A stretch of 64,000 bases of DNA from an uncultured Collinsella sp. (GTDB taxonomy: Bacteria; Actinomycetota; Coriobacteriia; Coriobacteriales; Coriobacteriaceae). How positions within the stretch are numbered: position 1 is the first letter of the stretch; each line of letters opens with the position of its first letter. The stretch covers positions 1 to 64,000 of the forward strand of contig CAUAEH010000002.1 in assembly GCA_958427975.1 (NCBI GenBank), written 5' to 3'. The translations under genes and the position numbers were made by a program. Below the pieces are notes generated by a model. That model was not told the origin of the DNA and did not search any database. It saw only the letters and a list, made by a program, of their open reading frames with translations. Of the stretch, positions 61,001-64,000 are shown in pieces.

Positions 61001-61508
61001 TTTCGAGATCGTCAAGGCCAAGGCCGAGCTTGCCAGCGATGAGGCACTCAAGGCCGATCTTGAGGCTGTCGACCACAAGGCATCCCTTGCCGCGGGCACG
61101 ACGGGCAACGAGAAGCTGGTCAAGCTGAACGCTGCCTACGCTCGCTATAAGGCTGCCGTCGATGCCGCCGCTGGTCTCAAGGCTGCTCTGAGCGATGCCG
61201 ATGCCAAGCTGTCCGATGCCAACGACGCCTATGCCGCCGCGCTGGCTGAGCTTGGCGATGCCAAGGATGCCCTGGCTGCCGTGCAGGCCGAGTACGACAA
61301 GTATCATCCCAAGGCTGAGCCGCAGGCCAAGCCTCAGGTTGCACAGGCTGCTGCAAAGGCTCCTGTCGCCAAGAAGAAGGCCACGTCGGCCGCGCTCGCC
61401 CAGACTGGCGATGACTCCGCTCTTGCGGGCGAGGTGTTCGTCATCGGCGGTATCACCCTCGTGGCCGCTGGTGTGACGCTGAGCGATCGTCGTCGCAAGC
61501 AGATGTAG
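58053..61508 (+). CDS. CAP-domain cell-surface coiled-coil protein
   Basis: A 1151-residue exported protein: a signal peptide (to about residue 48), an Ala/Lys/Gln-rich coiled coil (about 75-465), a CAP/SCP-type domain (about 520-680, containing the HECGHY motif), a second Ala-rich coiled coil (about 700-1095), then a wall anchor LAQTG (1115-1119), a hydrophobic helix and RRRK. LAQTG fits the LAxTG class of sorting signal. A run of nine G lies at 58226-58234, just after the signal peptide in the frame CAG-GGG-GGG-GGT. A strong ribosome site is present upstream. It is probably a long surface stalk presenting the CAP domain. Confidence 0.85.
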   Translation: MANYSPQHFEPRAKTVNVKGVANRAVATVLTAGLIAQPLMSPLAAIAAPSTDNGDSVQGGGSSVENTVAAGNQAVVKTAAQLAEESAKQLKDAQAAYDAAQKKADAAGQSQKQAQQQKNQASQAVTDNAAEQNEAEVAALQEKIDELKAAVEKTEQQQKKLGDLNDQLEQANKSVEDKTQALKDAKAKQDEAKKALDDAQAKLEAMGMDEYEAAKKAVEDARAKLDDANKAVTTAQDNLDQAKAAEASAQQEKQNTEAALTTAQAKKQETAAALAAATTARDNAQQKFNQAQAALDAAVSGTGVDLSALEAAKKAAAGELKTAQAELNAATDADATAQTNLQAAQAAVAAAQEKANAANAAVASAQSAYDAANKEYKDAASKRDAAKSAYEQAQQTEADKKAEYDRLVEVRQQKSNEFDQARAEVTDAHNAYDAANAEVDKLNQQIADLKSHMTVDQEVISQGMFGFMNYIIGSSQFTATQKKNASTAASMLMGTTEKQDWYDNYVDQDMSRDTNPLSLEQMRNALTYLDTQNNLRKANGQSELSVSLRMTAAAALNTSYSSNIWGHSNCYFDQGENLAGGGGAYTGGETEDTLGWPYTGLYTQEKKAFDKYVEQYGDALGSHRYDSYYIYQHYNSIYHECGHYLNIIDAGAKAIGIATGSGKNTDSEVTVFDYSGSTGQKDFTVSEFKKLVNDYIDSAYNAGGTQAQKAQLKELQGKLAEAQKNFGTTREAYFAAVNGQDAAQDVFTAADVNMNTAKGEYEKAKSGTAAAKTAYDAAKDALGGIDIESLKQNLDAAKSKAATAQAALDKANATLADSKTKAADAAAHKAKARSARDAAKAKSEQANEAYGNATASVKDLAAKHDAAQADLANKQGSLGDAKKADDAAQTGVDKAQAADVQAATALSDAKQAVAAKTQAVSDAQAKAKAAEGELATANKAFERFAGAQKAVDDAKAAYDAAVAGVADAQKQLEAANEAVVDANFEIVKAKAELASDEALKADLEAVDHKASLAAGTTGNEKLVKLNAAYARYKAAVDAAAGLKAALSDADAKLSDANDAYAAALAELGDAKDALAAVQAEYDKYHPKAEPQAKPQVAQAAAKAPVAKKKATSAALAQTGDDSALAGEVFVIGGITLVAAGVTLSDRRRKQM
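58226..58234 (+). repeat. G9 homopolymer in the surface-protein gene
   Basis: Nine consecutive G residues encode part of a QGGGSS stretch at about residues 58-63. A change of length by one or two bases would shift the frame soon after the signal peptide. This is the classic position of a phase-variation tract. Confidence 0.9.
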
Positions 61509-61577
61509 CGTTTCGAGCGTAGATTCTGCAACGAACTTCGGTTCATAGCAGGAACGCTTCGATAGCTTAACCGATAA

Positions 61578-61620
61578 GGCCGGCGCGCTGTTAAACGCAG
61601 CGCGCCGGCCTTTCTTTGTT
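61578..61620 (+). terminator. Terminator of the surface-protein gene
   Basis: GGCCGGCGCGCTG (61578-61590) pairs exactly with CAGCGCGCCGGCC (61598-61610) around TTAAACG, followed by TTTCTTTGTT. It is a strong intrinsic terminator. Confidence 0.95.
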
Positions 61621-61628
61621 TCGATATC

Positions 61629-61668
61629 AAAAAGCCCGGTCAGCAGCCGTGAAAGCTACCGGCCGGGC
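61629..61668 (-). terminator. Terminator of the OPT gene
   Basis: On the minus strand GCCCGG (61668-61663) and CCGGGC (61639-61634) close a stem with partial inner pairing, followed by TTTTTG. It lies 41 bp past the OPT stop. Confidence 0.65.
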
Positions 61669-61709
61669 AAGCCGTAGGCAATATGGTTGCTGTCGAGCAG
61701 CTGCTCAGC

Positions 61710-63413
61710 TTAGCCCAGCAGGCTTAAGCCAACAGAGACAAACGCCAGGATAACGCCGACAATAGACTCGCCACCGAGCAGGCCGCTGGCGACAACCAGG
61801 CCCTGCTCCTGGAAGGCGGCGTCCTTGGCGGCCTTTTCCTCGTCCGAAAGACCGGCCTCGGCGTCGCGGTGAGCGGCCCACTTGTCGTAGGCGAGCTTAA
61901 CGCAGGAACCCAGGAAAGCCGTGAGCGACATGTAGAACGGCAGGTACACGCCCAGGCCGATCATCATGGCCGGAATGCCGAGCCAGTACATGACGATGCC
62001 GGCGATAAAGCCGCCCGCAAACCACGGCACGCTCGGGATGCCCGAGACCATGGTGGCGACGACGCTTGCCTGCGCGGCCACAAAGCTCTTGTCGGGTCCA
62101 AAGGCGTCCGGACCATAGGCGGTTACGAGCGCGACCATGACGGCGGCAGCGACCAGGGCGCCCACGATGCCGCCGATGGCCTGGCCGACCCACTGTGCAC
62201 GCGGGTTGGTGCCCAGCACGGCGCCGGCCTTAAAGTCGTTCATGACGTCGCCCGCAAGGCCGCACGCTACGGCCACGATGCCGGCGATAAAGAACAGTTT
62301 AACCTGCGCGAGCTGCGCGAAGGCAGCCACGATGAGCATAACGATGAGGCCAAAGATCTCCATGGGGTCGATGCCCGTCTGGCCGCAGCTCTGTGCGCTC
62401 ATGATGGTGGTGACAAAGGTGAACAGCGTCACGATGACGGCCGGGACGGGACCAAGGTCGAGCGCGATGGCGACGATCACGGCGATGGCGGCAGCGCCCA
62501 GGCCGATGATGCCGGCGTCGAGTTTAAGGGAGCCCGAGATGAGCGACTGCTCGTCGGTGTCGGTGGAGCTGTCGGCGGCAAGACCGCGGACGATACCGGC
62601 GACCTGCGGCAGGATGTCCTTGAGGACGACGGCGACGCCAAAGCCCATCATGAGGCCCATGCCCAGGGACTTGACGATGCCTTGCGCAGTCATAACGTCG
62701 AACAGACCGGTAGCGGTGCCGCCCACGATGATGCCAAAGTTGCCCAACAGGGCGCCGGCAAACCAGAAAGCGACCGGGGCGAAGCCCACGAGGAAGCCGA
62801 TGGACAGCAGCATGGGCGAGTTGTAGATGGCAAAGGTCACGCCGGGGATGTTGAGCGTGCACAGCATGCTGGGCACCACGCCCAGGGCGTCGCGCAGCAC
62901 GCTGTAGATGCCTGCGATGGCCATGGAGCCAAAGAGCTGCTTACCGGTCTTGCCGCCGGCCTCGGTGGCGCGTAGGGTCTGAGCTGCGGCGTTGCCGGTG
63001 GGGAACTCCAGCGCGGCGTCCACGATAAAGTGACGGTGGATGAGCGCGGTGGCCAGCAGGCCCAGGATGGTGCCGGCGAGCGCCACGATAAACATGTCGA
63101 GCCAGCTGATCTGGTCGGCATAGCCCAGCATCCAGGCGCCCGGGATGGTAAACGCCAGGCCGCCGGCGACCATGGCGCCCGCGGACATGATGGTGTGGGT
63201 GACGTTGGCCTCGTTGAGGCTGGCGTTGCCCATGAGCTTCAGGAAGAACAGCGAGATGACGGCAGCGAAAATGATTGGCCAGGGGAGGGCGCCCATCTTG
63301 AGGGCCGTGTAGGCCGAGCTTGCCGTGATGATCACGCAGCCAAGGACGCCGATGACGACACCGCGCAGCGTGAGTTGCCCGCGCATCGAAGCGCGGTTCG
63401 AGGGATTGCTCAT
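61710..63413 (-). CDS. OPT family transporter
   Basis: A 567-residue membrane transporter with about 15 segments, of the oligopeptide transporter (OPT/YSL) family. The conserved EANVTHTIMSAGAMVAGG and EFPTGNAAAQTLRA motifs are visible. Members carry oligopeptides or metal chelates by proton coupling. AAAGGAGTTC precedes the ATG. It is convergent with the surface-protein gene and divergent from coaX, with a 190-bp gap that should hold both promoters. Confidence 0.9.
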   Translation of the reverse strand: MSNPSNRASMRGQLTLRGVVIGVLGCVIITASSAYTALKMGALPWPIIFAAVISLFFLKLMGNASLNEANVTHTIMSAGAMVAGGLAFTIPGAWMLGYADQISWLDMFIVALAGTILGLLATALIHRHFIVDAALEFPTGNAAAQTLRATEAGGKTGKQLFGSMAIAGIYSVLRDALGVVPSMLCTLNIPGVTFAIYNSPMLLSIGFLVGFAPVAFWFAGALLGNFGIIVGGTATGLFDVMTAQGIVKSLGMGLMMGFGVAVVLKDILPQVAGIVRGLAADSSTDTDEQSLISGSLKLDAGIIGLGAAAIAVIVAIALDLGPVPAVIVTLFTFVTTIMSAQSCGQTGIDPMEIFGLIVMLIVAAFAQLAQVKLFFIAGIVAVACGLAGDVMNDFKAGAVLGTNPRAQWVGQAIGGIVGALVAAAVMVALVTAYGPDAFGPDKSFVAAQASVVATMVSGIPSVPWFAGGFIAGIVMYWLGIPAMMIGLGVYLPFYMSLTAFLGSCVKLAYDKWAAHRDAEAGLSDEEKAAKDAAFQEQGLVVASGLLGGESIVGVILAFVSVGLSLLG

Positions 63414-63605
63414 ATAGAACTCCTTTGCGTATATCCGCTTCCCCCGGGAGCGCCGCTACGGATACGGCGCGGGAAGTCGGGTTACCAAGGGCCGCCGCGT
63501 GAGCTCGCGCGCGACCGCGCACCAGTATAACCGCAAGCTAGTCATTTTGGGATGACTGGTTTAGGTAGGCGATATACTGCTGGGCAGACGAAAGGAGCGC
63601 CGACG

Positions 63606-64000
63606 ATGCTTAATGGGTGCGCATATATATTGACGGTCGACGTGGGCAACACGTTCATTCGCTTTGGCCTGTTTGCCGAGGATTCGGCCGCGGCGCAGGA
63701 ATGCCCGCTTGCGACGTGCGAGATCACCACGCCGTCGAGCATCACAGCAGACGAGGCGCGCATGCGTCTCGCTCAAGTCATGGCCGCGCTAACGGCCGAT
63801 GCGGGCATGCCGGGCACACTTGTGCCCACGGCTGCCGTGCTAAGCTGCGTGGTGCCGGCGCTCGAGCGCCCGTGGAAGACGGCGCTTTCCCGCATCTGCA
63901 CGGGGCGCGTGCTCACGGTGGGGCCGGGCCTCAAGACCGGCATGCCCGTCCACTACGACGACCCGGCCGAGATCGGCCCCGACCGCATCGCCGACGCCGT
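63606..64000 (+). CDS. coaX: Type III pantothenate kinase (partial, runs off the window)
   Basis: Start of a gene cut by the window end; 131 codons are visible. The N-terminal DVGNT motif (residues 12-16) and GPDRIADAV near the cut are diagnostic of the type III pantothenate kinase, which makes phosphopantothenate for CoA. AAAGGAG at 63592-63598 fixes ATG 63606. The remainder and the stop lie outside. Confidence 0.9.
   Translation, partial: MLNGCAYILTVDVGNTFIRFGLFAEDSAAAQECPLATCEITTPSSITADEARMRLAQVMAALTADAGMPGTLVPTAAVLSCVVPALERPWKTALSRICTGRVLTVGPGLKTGMPVHYDDPAEIGPDRIADA

Overview
The window reads as a chromosomal stretch of a high-GC, Gram-positive gut actinobacterium of the Coriobacteriia, most like Collinsella. 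The basis is codon and GC usage, a Tat-type lipoprotein, a class-E-like LAQTG wall-sorting signal, a pyruvate formate-lyase activase, a mixed-type phosphofructokinase and many sugar and amino-acid genes. The genus is an inference; no rRNA is present. There is no tRNA, CRISPR array, prophage or transposase that I can see.

Layout. 1-4437: sucrose/fructan block (divergent GH32, PTS EIIBC, canonical sucrose-6-phosphate hydrolase). 4714-8065: housekeeping genes (DegV, PflA, MTA/SAH nucleosidase, EngB). 8149-9878: a lower-GC island with an XRE protein and its small partner, a secreted protein and a 34-residue membrane peptide. 10276-15574: aspartate-family amino-acid genes (thrB, thrC, lysC, asd). 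15978-22408: an Ogt-type repair enzyme, then a two-component system with an FtsX-type ABC exporter. 22525-31701: mixed metabolic genes (PFK, a membrane-anchored choloylglycine-hydrolase-like enzyme, M18 peptidase, 2-hydroxyacid dehydrogenase, SEC-C methionine aminopeptidase, radical SAM). 31877-35147: alpha/beta hydrolase, then a degenerate-GGDEF/REC/HD-GYP protein beside an HPt protein. 35253-41813: C26 amidohydrolase, a four-gene glutamate-type ABC importer and dxs. 42042-45278: HD protein, CmpB-like membrane protein, an internally deleted ammonium transporter and a P-II protein. 45353-53977: TetR/MFS pair, HAD phosphatase, then TetR with a 1593-residue acyl-CoA-dehydratase-activase-type protein. 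54394-64000: 3-hydroxyacyl-CoA dehydrogenase, a chimeric gene fossil, DUF389 protein, a 1151-residue CAP-domain surface protein with a G9 tract, an OPT transporter and the start of coaX.

The most striking non-coding signal is the density of intergenic palindromes. Several families recur within the window: a GTTGCGGTGATATAG family (three copies), an AACCTGCCAAAAAGGGACAG family (four copies, three of them abutting stop codons, plus a degenerate one), three tandem units built on CTCAATCTGTAACA, and at least four long nested hairpins with exact outer arms of 22-28 bp but unrelated sequences. They look like REP/REPIN-type elements moved in trans by a transposase outside the window. That is inference.

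The leading candidates for unusual biology are the likely phase-variable surface protein, the palindrome families, the TetR-linked giant activase, the degenerate c-di-GMP protein with its HPt partner, and the broken ammonium transporter next to P-II.
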